A stretch of DNA of 50,456 nt, taken from the NCBI GenBank assembly GCA_003153555.1, contig PLZS01000199.1, forward strand, positions 1 to 50,456, written 5' to 3'. Positions 40,314-50,064 of this stretch are shown here, one piece after another. How positions within the stretch are numbered: position 1 is the stretch's first letter; every line of letters starts with the position of its first letter. Made by a program: the position numbers and the translations under genes. A model generated the notes under the pieces. The model saw only the letters and a list, made by a program, of their open reading frames with translations, made no database searches and was not told the DNA's origin. Source of the DNA: Candidatus Melainabacteria bacterium. Its GTDB lineage: Bacteria > Cyanobacteriota > Vampirovibrionia > Obscuribacterales > Obscuribacteraceae.

Positions 40314-41564
40314 TCACCACTTGATTGCATTCAAGATCTCTCGCATTTCTTGTGGTGAATTGGCAAAAATGAAAAAACTTAGGCTGACGTATGAAAATGT
40401 GAGCAATACTGCGATCATATGTACAAAGTGGTTCTCGTTGTAAGCCTTTAATTGTGTTCGTGTCAGATATTTCTTGAGCGTCAAATCGTAATAGAAATTA
40501 CTAACTACGCCAAACGAGTGCATCAAACCAAAGGCAAGGAAGTTGAGTTGCCGTCCATGCCATATTCCAATCAGTAGGAATATCACAAAGATGGTGAATG
40601 CTACACAATGAGTAGCCATGCTGGGAAACCTTGACACAAGAGCCTTGGACATCGGTGAAAAAACCATGTCACGCATAAAACCAGAGAGTGTCATATGCCA
40701 GCGATTCCAGAAATCTTTGATGTTTCGAGCCTTGACCGGTTGGTTGAAGTTTTCGCTTACCTTGATTCCAAATAAGCCCGCCGTCCCGATTGCCACGTCA
40801 CAGATTCCAGAAAAATTGCAGTACAAATAGAAGTAGTAACAGATCCCTGCTACGGCTAAATCAATTGGTGCATGCATGTGGCCATCTTCGAGAAGTCCAG
40901 CATACGAAAGTCGGGCGAGTACACTACTAAGAAATAAAATCTTGGACGCTCCAACAAGCATCCGCAGCGCGCATTCTCCAAACGGCGTAGCGGTTCGGTC
41001 TGTTTGCGAAAAACATGCATGGAAAGTGCTGTATGAACTGATCGGACCGACAAATGCCGTAGGTGCAAAAAAGGCAAAACCGAAATATTCAAAAACATCC
41101 GGCATAGGCGTCACCTCATTGCGGACGATAACCACCAGTTGACTAAGCCTAAATGCCATGTATGAGAGTCCGATCCAACTATCCAATAGTCCAAAAAACA
41201 AGAAACCAGCATACCGGCTCAGAGCAAGAACGATTATTGGGGCGAAAGCAGCCATCCACCACACCTTTTTAAAGACCAGAGAGCGAGTAAGCACGTAGAA
41301 TCCTGCGATTGTGAGGATGTACAAGAAGACCGAAATGAATGAATTGAAATACGAACCGCCTTTATTTATTCCGATCGCAAATTCGTATCCGGCAATAACA
41401 ATGACATTCAGTGCCGCGAATAGTATCTTCCTGATTCGTTCCGCTGAATATCGCATTAGGCTGTGAGAAACGAATGCGTAACAACAAACGGCCAAAACTT
41501 TCAGCCAAAGGCCATTTGGCATTACTTCTGGCGGTGCATTGGCAAGGAGCTCAGAAACGTGCAT
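40314..41564 (-). CDS. MBOAT family membrane-bound O-acyltransferase (DltB/AlgI-like)
   Basis: Seen: about 416 residues from ATG 41564 (GGAG six bases upstream); a TTG at 41603 gives 13 more residues. There are about ten helices. NIKDFWNRWHMTLSGFMRDMVF carries the conserved FWxRWHxTLS, and GIWHGRQLNFLAFGLMHSFGV carries WHG and the catalytic His of the GxxHS segment. Known: DltB passes an acyl group from a carrier protein across the membrane to an SGNH or polymer acceptor. It is the last gene of FkbH-ACP-SGNH-MBOAT. Inferred: it accepts the acyl group from the ACP encoded three genes up. Confidence 0.87.
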   Translation of the reverse strand: MHVSELLANAPPEVMPNGLWLKVLAVCCYAFVSHSLMRYSAERIRKILFAALNVIVIAGYEFAIGINKGGSYFNSFISVFLYILTIAGFYVLTRSLVFKKVWWMAAFAPIIVLALSRYAGFLFFGLLDSWIGLSYMAFRLSQLVVIVRNEVTPMPDVFEYFGFAFFAPTAFVGPISSYSTFHACFSQTDRTATPFGECALRMLVGASKILFLSSVLARLSYAGLLEDGHMHAPIDLAVAGICYYFYLYCNFSGICDVAIGTAGLFGIKVSENFNQPVKARNIKDFWNRWHMTLSGFMRDMVFSPMSKALVSRFPSMATHCVAFTIFVIFLLIGIWHGRQLNFLAFGLMHSFGVVSNFYYDLTLKKYLTRTQLKAYNENHFVHMIAVLLTFSYVSLSFFIFANSPQEMREILNAIKW

Positions 41565-41650
41565 AAACCACTCCAACCCCAAGGAAGAATGCCATGCATG
41601 CAAGCGCGATTGACAAAATAGAAGTGACTGCCACCAGAATTACAGTCAGC

Positions 41651-42718
41651 TTATTTAGAGGTTGTCGCGCGTTGGTAGGCACTAATTACTCCTCCACTAA
41701 TTGCTTCCGAAAAATAGACACAACCATTCGCATCTAGGTGCATGCCGTCTTCGAATAAACGCTTATCATCCTCCTCGCTCAACCCTTTGAATAAATCTTT
41801 GCCGGGAACACCAAAGATGTCTGGATGAATCTCGAGCAGCTCGGGCCAGCGTCCTGGCTCCACGACCTTAGTCATTTTTACATCTTTTAGTAATGGAGGA
41901 TGGAGACAAATGACCGTAACTCCATTTGACTTCAGCAAACTCATAATCTTGTTCAAGAAATAAAGCTGGTATTGATTTATCGGTTTCGGATCGAAATCGA
42001 AAGATTGCGGTGCAGAAGAATAAAAGAGCTGATCAGGCACCAAATTCGGTGGCGCGGGATGAAATTCGATTCCAATCTTGTGAAAGAGTGAACCGGAATG
42101 TTCTTCGCAATTATTTACAATCTGACCGAAGGCGTCTGGACGCAACAGGCTCAGTATTTTGCGCGGAGCGCCTAAAACGGCTTGACTATACAAGGAGATC
42201 TTGGCGGGCAAAGGCAATTCGGGACCGCAAATGTTTGTCCAATTGTCCAATGTAAACCAAGCTTCGGCCAAGACATGAGGCCACGCTGAAAAGCCAGTTG
42301 CGAGAGGCATCTGGATCATAACCAAGCGAACTCGCCTTTTTTGAAGCAGATCGTGCAATAGGAAGTAGTCGGCGTCTAATCCATACGAGTTATGGGCGAG
42401 CATTACTACATTTTTGTCATCACCGCATGCAGCCCGCAATCTCCTCTGGATGGTATCAACGTCAATCGCATTCCAGACCATTGACGAACCGACAAAAACC
42501 ACATCGGCATCTGACTTCTTTTCGTAGATTTCCTTGTATAAAGATTGAGAATCGCAGAACAAGGCAGGCAGGGAGCTGTACACAGCTCGTTTTGACAGGG
42601 TGCCAGAAGCAGCTAAAAGAATGGGCGATGCAAGCAACAGATAAATCAGCACGCAATATGCCAATGCCTGCCTGTTCGTTTGAAACGAGGGAGTCACAGG
42701 TGACAAATCAGGTCTCAT
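41651..42718 (-). CDS. SGNH-hydrolase-like membrane-anchored protein (DltD/AlgX-type)
   Basis: Seen: 355 residues. One membrane helix at 19-39; nucleophile motif VVFVGSSMVWNA (GSS, 77-79); catalytic DGMH at 324-327 in LFEDGMHLDANG. Its ATG overlaps the stop of the carrier protein gene (ATGA). Known: SGNH/DltD partners of MBOATs act on the outer face as acyl-transfer or editing enzymes. Inferred: together with the ACP and MBOAT it moves an acyl group made by FkbH onto the surface glycan. Both catalytic motifs are intact, unlike the decayed relative at 38.1 kb. Confidence 0.8.
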   Translation of the reverse strand: MRPDLSPVTPSFQTNRQALAYCVLIYLLLASPILLAASGTLSKRAVYSSLPALFCDSQSLYKEIYEKKSDADVVFVGSSMVWNAIDVDTIQRRLRAACGDDKNVVMLAHNSYGLDADYFLLHDLLQKRRVRLVMIQMPLATGFSAWPHVLAEAWFTLDNWTNICGPELPLPAKISLYSQAVLGAPRKILSLLRPDAFGQIVNNCEEHSGSLFHKIGIEFHPAPPNLVPDQLFYSSAPQSFDFDPKPINQYQLYFLNKIMSLLKSNGVTVICLHPPLLKDVKMTKVVEPGRWPELLEIHPDIFGVPGKDLFKGLSEEDDKRLFEDGMHLDANGCVYFSEAISGGVISAYQRATTSK

Positions 42719-42960
42719 GCCTTGGCTAACGTCTTGAGGATTAAGTCGGCAAACTCACCTACATTGTTAGTTGACTCGACCGCACCAATACCAAATCGAA
42801 TCTTGAAGGCGCGCTCGACCGCTACAACGAGGGAGATATGCAACAAGGAATCCCACTCTGGAACATCTTCTGCAGACAACTGTTCCGTAACAACAACTGG
42901 CTCGATAAAAATATCGTCAAAGATTTGTTGTAGCTCGGATAGAACCTCAGCTTTTGTCAT
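42715..42960 (-). CDS. acyl carrier protein (phosphopantetheine-binding)
   Basis: Seen: 81 residues from ATG 42960 (14-bp overlap with FkbH); a longer frame to 42975 adds five residues. The PPant attachment is Ser38 in PEWDSLLHISLVVAVE, the usual DSL with a helix II that follows. Known: discrete ACPs beside FkbH accept glyceryl or other acyl groups from it. The gene overlaps FkbH upstream and SGNH downstream, so all three are translated together. Inferred: shuttle between FkbH and the MBOAT, like DltC. No dedicated phosphopantetheinyl transferase is in the window. Confidence 0.88.
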   Translation of the reverse strand: MTKAEVLSELQQIFDDIFIEPVVVTEQLSAEDVPEWDSLLHISLVVAVERAFKIRFGIGAVESTNNVGEFADLILKTLAKA

Positions 42961-44854
42961 TCCGCCTCCGTACAACTTCTATAAATGTATCGAATGTCTG
43001 TTGGTGAGAAGGCAACGTTTCGTATTCTTCGCGATCATCTTTCTTTGCTAAAGTCTTAAAGCCCATTTCTGGATAGAGATTGCTCACCATTTGATTCTTG
43101 GCGGTAGGTATATAAGTGCCGACTATTCGCTCACACCCTCTCGCTCTTGCTCGCGTTATCAACTCGTTATGCACAACTTGTTCTACCCCGCGCTTCAGAA
43201 CGCGACAACTCATCAGCCAAGTATCAACGCTCTGAGTGTTTTCAATCGTGTGAGCAATAACAACAGAAACAAGACCCAGATCCCCAAATTTGTCTTGGAG
43301 CCTGACTGAAAAGCAGTCATGCTCAGAAGATCCGATCAAGGCAACGAGTTCAGCCTCTGTTCTGCGTTTTGTAGTCAGGTTAAATTGATTACTCTTGTTA
43401 ATAAGCTGGGCCAATCGAGGAACATCGATCTCCTGAAAGTCATCAATGATTGCAGTCATATTCAATGAATTGAGATACTGCTCCATATTCGTAGCGCTGG
43501 ACAGGAGCTCATTTCGCTGCTTTTCGGTCTTGTACTGGCTCGTTCTTTCTAGATCTTCCTTTGTAATTTGGCGGGGCTCGAAGAACCGGCAGTCCTTCAA
43601 AGCTTGGGTATAGGTTGCTGGATCAGAACCTAAAAGCAATGTCTCAACTTGAGGCGCAAACTGGCGAACAATCTCGATCTCCGCCGGGTTGTCGTCAACG
43701 AAAACAAAGCTATCCAACGACAAGTTTAATTCCTTAGCGATCTCAATGATGTTCTCTGATTTTGGATTCCAATTTGCTTTGAATGATACAAAATCATCTT
43801 TTCTTAAAACCATGTCTGGATGTTTTTCAAATGGTTCTATCGCATTGGCAAAATCATTTTTGCTGCACGCGGCAAGCAGAACTCCTCGCTCTGCCAGTTG
43901 CTTGATCGCTTTTTGAAACTCTTTAAAGCACTGTCCACGGGCTGAGGTATCGCCGATTTCAATGCCATTAATACCATCATCGCCTATGGTGCCGCCCCAA
44001 AGTGTATTATCCAAATCCAAAACCAGAACTTTCTTACTTGAGGTTCTTGCCGCGCAGGCAATGTGTGTCAATTCAGTTGAAACTTGACAAACAAAGTCCG
44101 CAGAAAATGGCTGCTTGCTTTCGAACCAGGCACGATCATCCCGAGCGTTCACGCCTCCCATTCTTGCTGCAAGAAACTCAAGATCGCAGATGTGCACATA
44201 TTTGGGAGCATGCAATCCCAGTTCTAAGTTTAACTGTTTGAGTGAATTCCACTCAGAGGCGAGCGTCCGCGTTCTCATTTCTCCCGGATCATGAGAGCAA
44301 GGCGGAATGAAGTTACACAGAATAATCTCAGCGGCTGTGCCACTGTGCATACGTTCGCACATGTCCAAAATGTTGCCGCGATTTTGAATTATTTCCTGGC
44401 GCACCATATCTGGTTCATCAGAAAGTTTGCCTGAATATCTGTAACGCGCAGAAGGTGGCATAAATACTATAAAATCCGACTGAAAACCGTACAGTCCACT
44501 ATGCTCCTCCATAATTTCCCAAGTGTAGTTGTCGTAATCGCCCGCCCAGATCTCAGCGTTAAAATCGTTGACAAAAAGAAGATGCTCGACAATTTCAGTC
44601 AAGGGATAAAATGTGTAACCGCCAAGCAGTGCGACTCGCAACTTGGTTTTCGGTTTAACCGGAACAAAACCCTGCACAATCGCTTTACGTCGAATAGTTG
44701 ATAGAAAATACATCTCTTCAAAGGAAGAAGCAGCTCTTGTCGAATCCGCAAGCATTTGCCAGAATTGAGGGTCGCGTCTCGACAATAGCCCCTTCAATTC
44801 GGTCTTCGAGCTTGATCTCAAGCCACTGTGCTCTGCAGGCGAAGTATCCAGCAT
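42947..44854 (-). CDS. FkbH-like protein (HAD-IIIC domain, acyl-loading)
   Basis: Seen: 635 residues from ATG 44854 (GAGGTGA five bases upstream; GTG 44863 is the alternative). An N-terminal SGNH-like region (about 70-250) precedes the HAD-IIIC signature VLVLDLDNTLWGGTIGDDG at about 276-294, then VFVDDNPAEIEIVRQFAP and a GNAT-like C-terminal domain (about 475-615: SNQFNLTTKRRTE, DKFGDLGLVSVVI). Known: FkbH loads glyceryl from 1,3-bisphosphoglycerate onto an ACP with loss of phosphate. It is first in FkbH-ACP-SGNH-MBOAT with overlapping genes. Inferred: provides the acyl group for glycan acylation; glycerate is likely but not proven. Confidence 0.88.
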   Translation of the reverse strand: MLDTSPAEHSGLRSSSKTELKGLLSRRDPQFWQMLADSTRAASSFEEMYFLSTIRRKAIVQGFVPVKPKTKLRVALLGGYTFYPLTEIVEHLLFVNDFNAEIWAGDYDNYTWEIMEEHSGLYGFQSDFIVFMPPSARYRYSGKLSDEPDMVRQEIIQNRGNILDMCERMHSGTAAEIILCNFIPPCSHDPGEMRTRTLASEWNSLKQLNLELGLHAPKYVHICDLEFLAARMGGVNARDDRAWFESKQPFSADFVCQVSTELTHIACAARTSSKKVLVLDLDNTLWGGTIGDDGINGIEIGDTSARGQCFKEFQKAIKQLAERGVLLAACSKNDFANAIEPFEKHPDMVLRKDDFVSFKANWNPKSENIIEIAKELNLSLDSFVFVDDNPAEIEIVRQFAPQVETLLLGSDPATYTQALKDCRFFEPRQITKEDLERTSQYKTEKQRNELLSSATNMEQYLNSLNMTAIIDDFQEIDVPRLAQLINKSNQFNLTTKRRTEAELVALIGSSEHDCFSVRLQDKFGDLGLVSVVIAHTIENTQSVDTWLMSCRVLKRGVEQVVHNELITRARARGCERIVGTYIPTAKNQMVSNLYPEMGFKTLAKKDDREEYETLPSHQQTFDTFIEVVRRRNDKS

Positions 44855-45007
44855 TACGCTCACCTCTTGTCGACGTCGATTCGGACTTTGAATGTTAACC
44901 CGTAGGATGAATCGTTACAGTAGTGATTACTAATGTATGTAGGCTTCGAAGCTACCGAAACCAGAGCATTGACAGCTGTTATAGCGATTCTCCAGGGAAG
45001 CAGAGAG

Positions 45008-46138
45008 TCAGGATAGAATACTTTTGTAAACGGAAACTACATTTTTAGCATGCTCAGCCCATGAAGGTAAGTTGCGCACTCTGTGCGGTCCAGAGTGCCT
45101 CAATTGCTCAGATAATTGGGGGTCGTCTAATAAACGCTTGATCGCCTCAGCTAAAGCCTTTGCTGAACCGTCTTCCGCCAAAATACCAGCATCGCCTATC
45201 ACTTCTGGTACAGCACCACCAGCAAGCGTGCCAATAGTTGGTACACCTAAAGCCATAGCCTCCATCGGCGGCAAACCGAAACCCTCATAGATAGAGGGAA
45301 ACACGAACGCCTTAGCGGCTTTCATAATCCTAGGCATCAATTGATGTTCGACATAACCTAGTACCACTACCCGTGGTGCACCAGACTTGACGGACAACGC
45401 TTTAAGTCCTTCAGCAGGACCTGCCAAGACTAGATGCAGGTCTGGATAATCACTGGAGATGGAAGCCCAGGCTTCGAGCAAGGCTAAGACATTCTTGCGT
45501 CTGGTAGAACCTCCAGCGTAAAAAATAAAGTTCACCGGAACTCCCTGAGCATCAAGTTCCTTTGCCGTCATTGGCACAACACTGGTATTGAACAAATCGT
45601 GCTCGCAGCCATTGGGAACGACATGGACCCGTTCGGGATTTACGTTTAAATGTTCGATTATTTCTCGCTTACCGAACTCTGAAGGCGTGACTATTGCCTC
45701 GGCCTGGTTGGCGGCCGACTTAGACCACGATGGTAAGTATCCTTCATCAGAGAAATGGGCGGGCGGCAAATCATGAATCGTGTAAACAGCGGGCACGCTC
45801 ATGGGCGCAGGAAAGCTAAGCGCCAGTGAATGGTAGAGAGATGCATCTTTTGGCAAGAGCAACGTCATTAATGGCTTCACGAGCGCCCAGGGAACGTGCG
45901 CTAGTCTGGCTGTAGAAAATCCCAAGTAGTTCATTTCTACCAATTTGGAGTCGGAGCCTGACTCGCTTAACGACTTCTTCGGTGCTCGTCCATCAAACGT
46001 AATCCGCCCCTGGATGCCACTTGCCAAACTATCTTGCTCGTTCAGAAGATGCTCAAGGAGCAATCGTTCATACCAGCCCATGCCCATCTTGGCAGTTCGG
46101 TTTTGAGATAGGAAATGTATACGCAGCTTATCGGGCAC
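45008..46138 (-). CDS. family 4 glycosyltransferase
   Basis: Seen: 376 residues, GTG at 46138. N-domain RIHFLSQNRTAKMGMGWYERLL, the acceptor-binding AVYTIHDLPPAHF, FYAGGSTRRKNVLALLEAW and donor site EGFGLPPMEAMALGVPTIGTLAGGAVPE. Known: the TIHDLPP and GGxxxRKN pattern is typical of mannosyl- or rhamnosyl-type GT4 enzymes; the specific sugar is not readable. It lies about 150 bp upstream of FkbH in the same direction and 40 bp after the next GT4 gene, so it may be in the same long minus-strand operon. Confidence 0.88.
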   Translation of the reverse strand: MPDKLRIHFLSQNRTAKMGMGWYERLLLEHLLNEQDSLASGIQGRITFDGRAPKKSLSESGSDSKLVEMNYLGFSTARLAHVPWALVKPLMTLLLPKDASLYHSLALSFPAPMSVPAVYTIHDLPPAHFSDEGYLPSWSKSAANQAEAIVTPSEFGKREIIEHLNVNPERVHVVPNGCEHDLFNTSVVPMTAKELDAQGVPVNFIFYAGGSTRRKNVLALLEAWASISSDYPDLHLVLAGPAEGLKALSVKSGAPRVVVLGYVEHQLMPRIMKAAKAFVFPSIYEGFGLPPMEAMALGVPTIGTLAGGAVPEVIGDAGILAEDGSAKALAEAIKRLLDDPQLSEQLRHSGPHRVRNLPSWAEHAKNVVSVYKSILS

Positions 46139-46178
46139 AATTGAACACGTAGAATTAATTGTTCAATACTATCCGAGT

Positions 46179-47381
46179 TTAATTTGCACGACTATGTTTA
46201 AGCTCTAAGGCATTTTGATAAAAATCATAGGTAAGCTCGGCAACGCGTGCCCAAGTGTATTCACGTTCGACTTTCTGCAAACCACGTTCTCGAAGCGACT
46301 GTCGAAGCTCAACGTTGTTTGCAAGTGCTGAAAGACTTTCAAAGAGCGCCTGCGAATTTTTCTCTGGCACCACAATGCCGGCCTCGCCTACAACCTCGGG
46401 CAAGCTGCCGGAGTCCGAAGCTATGATCGGCACCCCACATGCCATCGATTCGATCACTGCCCGTCCGAATTGTTCCTTCCAGGTAGCAGTCGTGACACTT
46501 GGCACTACTGTTACGTCGCAAAGATTGATGTATTCAGAAACATTGTTTGCGCTGATCTCTCCAACCCAAACAATTCTTTCTTGAATCGAAAGTTCCGCAG
46601 CAAGTTTTTGCAGCTGCGATTTATAGCTTCCGTTTCCGACAACCAGCATTTGCCAATCTATGCCGTCAGGCAGGTCACGTAGAGCACGAAAAACGTACTC
46701 AAGTCCCTTACACTCCTCAAGTCGTCCCAAATAGCCTACAACGAAGGAGGCATCTCTAAGAGCATGGTTGGATCTGTCGACGCGCATAGGTCTAAACGCT
46801 ACAGGGTCTACTCCAAGTGGAATTACTTGTGAATTGACATCGTATCCCTTTGCCACAAGGACATCTTTCACTCCAGAACTGCACGGATATGCACCAACGC
46901 AAGTTCTGTAAACGTATCGCTCAGTCCAACAAAAAGGTGGCGGATAACGCTTATGAATGTTCTGAGCGGAGTAAAAAACGCACGCGGCCTCGGGATGGAT
47001 TCTCTCGACCAACTGAACTATCTCAAAACATGACACCGAATATGGTTCTTCATGAATGTCAACCAAGTCAGGGCGAAATTCTTTCAAATATCTAGCAATC
47101 GTTCTGTAATCGTAAGCGAACAGTGGAATAGAGCCCGTGCCATATGTCTTGGCCTTTACAACCTCAAACACTTCGGACACTGAATTCTCATCACCGCCAA
47201 GGTGCTGCCACCGTTCCGGAATGATGAGCTTAACTTCAACGGCAAAACTCTCAATCAGCTTACGCTCACGCTCTCGATAGGCAGTAACAGACCCACTGTG
47301 CGAAATACGCAGAACTCTTAGTAACTTTTTGGCACTGCCGAGTTCTCTAGGTTTTTCAGCGCAATGCAGGTTTTTTTGCAT
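46179..47381 (-). CDS. family 4 glycosyltransferase
   Basis: Seen: 400 residues, ATG at 47381. N-domain RVLRISHSGSVTAYRERE, EEPYSVSCFEI, SAQNIHKRYPPPF, then GYLGRLEECKGLEYVFRAL and donor site EQFGRAVIESMACGVPIIASDSGSLPE. Known: retaining GT4; SGSLPEVVGEAGIVV is common. Its start overlaps the stop of the Wzy-like gene by 26 bp, so the two are coupled. Inferred: assembles the repeat unit polymerised by that Wzy. The donor is unknown. Confidence 0.88.
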   Translation of the reverse strand: MQKNLHCAEKPRELGSAKKLLRVLRISHSGSVTAYRERERKLIESFAVEVKLIIPERWQHLGGDENSVSEVFEVVKAKTYGTGSIPLFAYDYRTIARYLKEFRPDLVDIHEEPYSVSCFEIVQLVERIHPEAACVFYSAQNIHKRYPPPFCWTERYVYRTCVGAYPCSSGVKDVLVAKGYDVNSQVIPLGVDPVAFRPMRVDRSNHALRDASFVVGYLGRLEECKGLEYVFRALRDLPDGIDWQMLVVGNGSYKSQLQKLAAELSIQERIVWVGEISANNVSEYINLCDVTVVPSVTTATWKEQFGRAVIESMACGVPIIASDSGSLPEVVGEAGIVVPEKNSQALFESLSALANNVELRQSLRERGLQKVEREYTWARVAELTYDFYQNALELKHSRAN

Positions 47382-48609
47382 AGCTCAATCTCGAATCTGA
47401 AGGACGCTGTAACGCAATTGCACCTTTACGAAGGGCAAGTTGATCCAGGTAGAGCTTGACGAAAATCGTCATACCAATAGCAGCCCATGTCACGAGTGTA
47501 ACACCTCTTCCAATCCAGAACGTATCCACCATCCCGTGCGTGAAGCGTCCGCAAATTATTCCCAGGGCGCAAAGGTTTATGAATGCGAGCACAGAAGTTT
47601 TCGGCGTCCGTCGCGCGTTATCCAACCCTTGCTTGATCGCAAAGAATATCACTGTCAGAAGGGCTATAGGTCCAAGAATCGTTAGTTGGAACCAATCGTA
47701 AAGCAATACGCATGCGCAGTCACCAAAGAATCTATCATTTTTAACGAGGAAGTTTCCCCACCCTACTGCGGTAAACGGATCTTTCGTAAGCACTGGCAAT
47801 ACATCTGTCCACAGACTCATTCGAATTTCATTGGTCGAAAATTTCTTCGTGGATACAACGTGCTCAATGGCTTCTTGGGGCATAATTTTCCAGAGAATTG
47901 AACCAATAAGAAGCACGGCAGCCACGAAATAAAAAATGTTGCGAGGCTTAGCGCCATTGGCTACCAGCATGAAGGTTGTTGCAACGATTATACAAACCAG
48001 ACCAGCCTTTCCTTGAGACGCGACGCAGCCCACTACACCTAGTCCGAGAAAGCAAAGCATCAACAATCGACGCTTCAGGTCGCGGCTCGTCAACAGCGCA
48101 GCGATGGCGATCGTGGCCATAACTGAACACGATCCCGCGATATGATTTTTGTGCATGCCGAAAGTGTAGGCCGGTTTTGCAAATCCACTGTGATGCGCAT
48201 CATAAACGGCAACCAATGCGATTAGACCGCAGACTGGCAAATACTGAAGAATCACTTTCTTTAGATCTTCTGGTTTTCTCGGAACCAGGGAAAAGACGAA
48301 CATCGGCAACATAATGATTAAGATTCTCTGCACCATTTCTTTGACGCACATAAATTTGTCATCGGCAACGGTTATCGACAGAACTCCAAGAGCAAAATAG
48401 CAAAGCGAAGCAATCACTACTGGGAGAGTTAAAACAGAACGAGGAATTAAAGGCAAACCAGCTTCAGAGCGACGTTTGATGGTGTACAAGACACCAGCAC
48501 CAAGAGCCACGGTGCTGATAGTTGCGAACCCAATTGGCGTTGGGATTCCCTGGGCCAAGAGAGTTAGCCCAAATGAGCCAGTCAAAATTATCGGAACAAT
48601 ATTTTTCAT
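47356..48609 (-). CDS. O-antigen ligase/polymerase-like membrane protein (Wzy_C type)
   Basis: Seen: 417 residues, ATG at 48609, with about ten membrane helices. The typical large periplasmic loop begins near TKDPFTAVGWGNFLVKND, and an upstream YTFGMHKNHIAGSCSVMA has the His region. Known: this family includes O-antigen ligases and Wzy polymerases, which are hard to separate by sequence. Context (Wzx at 8.2 kb, exporter at 31.3 kb) favours a Wzy polymerase. It is coupled by overlap to the GT4 gene, and its start is 72 bp from a divergent GT4 gene. Confidence 0.82.
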   Translation of the reverse strand: MKNIVPIILTGSFGLTLLAQGIPTPIGFATISTVALGAGVLYTIKRRSEAGLPLIPRSVLTLPVVIASLCYFALGVLSITVADDKFMCVKEMVQRILIIMLPMFVFSLVPRKPEDLKKVILQYLPVCGLIALVAVYDAHHSGFAKPAYTFGMHKNHIAGSCSVMATIAIAALLTSRDLKRRLLMLCFLGLGVVGCVASQGKAGLVCIIVATTFMLVANGAKPRNIFYFVAAVLLIGSILWKIMPQEAIEHVVSTKKFSTNEIRMSLWTDVLPVLTKDPFTAVGWGNFLVKNDRFFGDCACVLLYDWFQLTILGPIALLTVIFFAIKQGLDNARRTPKTSVLAFINLCALGIICGRFTHGMVDTFWIGRGVTLVTWAAIGMTIFVKLYLDQLALRKGAIALQRPSDSRLSYAKKPALR

Positions 48610-48681
48610 AGAACCAATCGCTAATCAGCGCCAAGTATAAACGCGCAGAACCAAATTACTGACAACATCAAGAGATTTTCA

Positions 48682-49938
48682 TTGAAAAATTCATGTACGT
48701 TTATACAAATGAGATTTAGTGCTCTGTACAATCCTGAGATTAGGCGGAATCAAGATTTGTCCGACATTGCTGCAAGCTCTAAAAAGATTCGTGTTGCTCA
48801 TCTTCTATCTGGGAACGATAAAGTTTGGGGAGGCGTAGAAAACTACGTTCACAACTTAGTTACGGCCACGAATATGAACGCAATCCACACGACCGTGATC
48901 TGTACTGAAAGTGGCATTATTTCTCAGAAATTCATCAGCTCTAAATTTGACGTTCGCATTCTTCCAATTAAAGGTTATTTTGATTTAGTCTCGATCGCAA
49001 GACTTTCAAAGCTCCTCCAGGCAAATGACATTGATCTAGTGCATGCTCATCTTGGACTAGATTCATTTGTGGGCGCGTTTGCGGCAAAGCTAGTGAAGAA
49101 GCCGATCATCGTGTCAGTTCATTTCGACCAGCCCAACTACATGAGCTACAACTCATTGCTGAGACAACTGTGGAACACAGCTCAGAAATTCAAGAACACG
49201 TTGGTGGCGCACTTTCTGCCAATTACCGAAAATGTCGCATCCGAATTGATGAAACGAGAATCTGTGCCCAGAGAAAAAATTACTATCATTTATCCAGGAA
49301 TCCCCACACCTACAATTGACCGCTCATGCAGGATGCGAACGCGCACTGAGCTTGGGTGCGATGAGAGCGACCTTGTCGTTGTGGCGGTGGGCAGGCTCGA
49401 ACAAGAAAAGAATTTATCCTGCCTAATTGAAAGCATAGCCAAAATCAAAAACTCTCCTCACGTAAAAGTCTGGCTAATCGGCGAGGGTTCGCAAAGACAA
49501 GCACTCATGGACCTAGTGGAACGACTGAATTTGCAAAATAGCGTAACCCTTCTCGGTTACCGCACGGACGTTCAAAATCTGCTTGCCTCAGCAGATATTT
49601 TTGTGTTGCCCTCGAAAGCAGAAGCCTTTGGTATGGCAGCAGTAGAAGCGATGATCGCCGAGCTGCCCGTGATTAGCACTCTGGTGCCTGGACCTAGAAT
49701 GATTGTCGAGCCGGAAGTGACTGGCATACTCGTGCCTCCGGATGATTCGGATGCACTTGCTGAAGCACTCGATAGACTGATTGAAGACCCCGATCTACGC
49801 CAACGCTTTGCCTCAGCCGGCAAGAAAAGGGCGCTCAGCCTCTTCACCAGCGAGGCTATGTCCGAAAAGATAGTCAAAGTCTATGAAGATGTTTTTAAAG
49901 GTCTTGACAAGCCGGGTTGTGAATTGTCGCACCGGTAG
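48682..49938 (+). CDS. family 4 glycosyltransferase
   Basis: Seen: 418 residues with TTG at 48682 (AAGAGA seven bases upstream); ATG at 48709 is the alternative. N-domain RVAHLLSGNDKVWGGVENYV, then VVVAVGRLEQEKNLSCLIESIAKI and donor site EAFGMAAVEAMIAELPVISTLVPGP. Known: retaining GT4. It has an N-terminal extension of about 30 polar residues compared with the others. It is divergent from the Wzy gene and followed by a 126-bp gap before the next gene. Donor unknown. Confidence 0.86.
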   Translation: MKNSCTFIQMRFSALYNPEIRRNQDLSDIAASSKKIRVAHLLSGNDKVWGGVENYVHNLVTATNMNAIHTTVICTESGIISQKFISSKFDVRILPIKGYFDLVSIARLSKLLQANDIDLVHAHLGLDSFVGAFAAKLVKKPIIVSVHFDQPNYMSYNSLLRQLWNTAQKFKNTLVAHFLPITENVASELMKRESVPREKITIIYPGIPTPTIDRSCRMRTRTELGCDESDLVVVAVGRLEQEKNLSCLIESIAKIKNSPHVKVWLIGEGSQRQALMDLVERLNLQNSVTLLGYRTDVQNLLASADIFVLPSKAEAFGMAAVEAMIAELPVISTLVPGPRMIVEPEVTGILVPPDDSDALAEALDRLIEDPDLRQRFASAGKKRALSLFTSEAMSEKIVKVYEDVFKGLDKPGCELSHR

Positions 49939-50064
49939 CTGCTTTATATTTGACCGGCTTCCTACATTTCATGCCGCTTACGACCTTGGTCTCTTTAGTC
50001 CTTTATAACCTGCCAAGGTGTGTATTCAGCTAAACTACAGTTGTCAAAAATAGACGGAAGCCAC

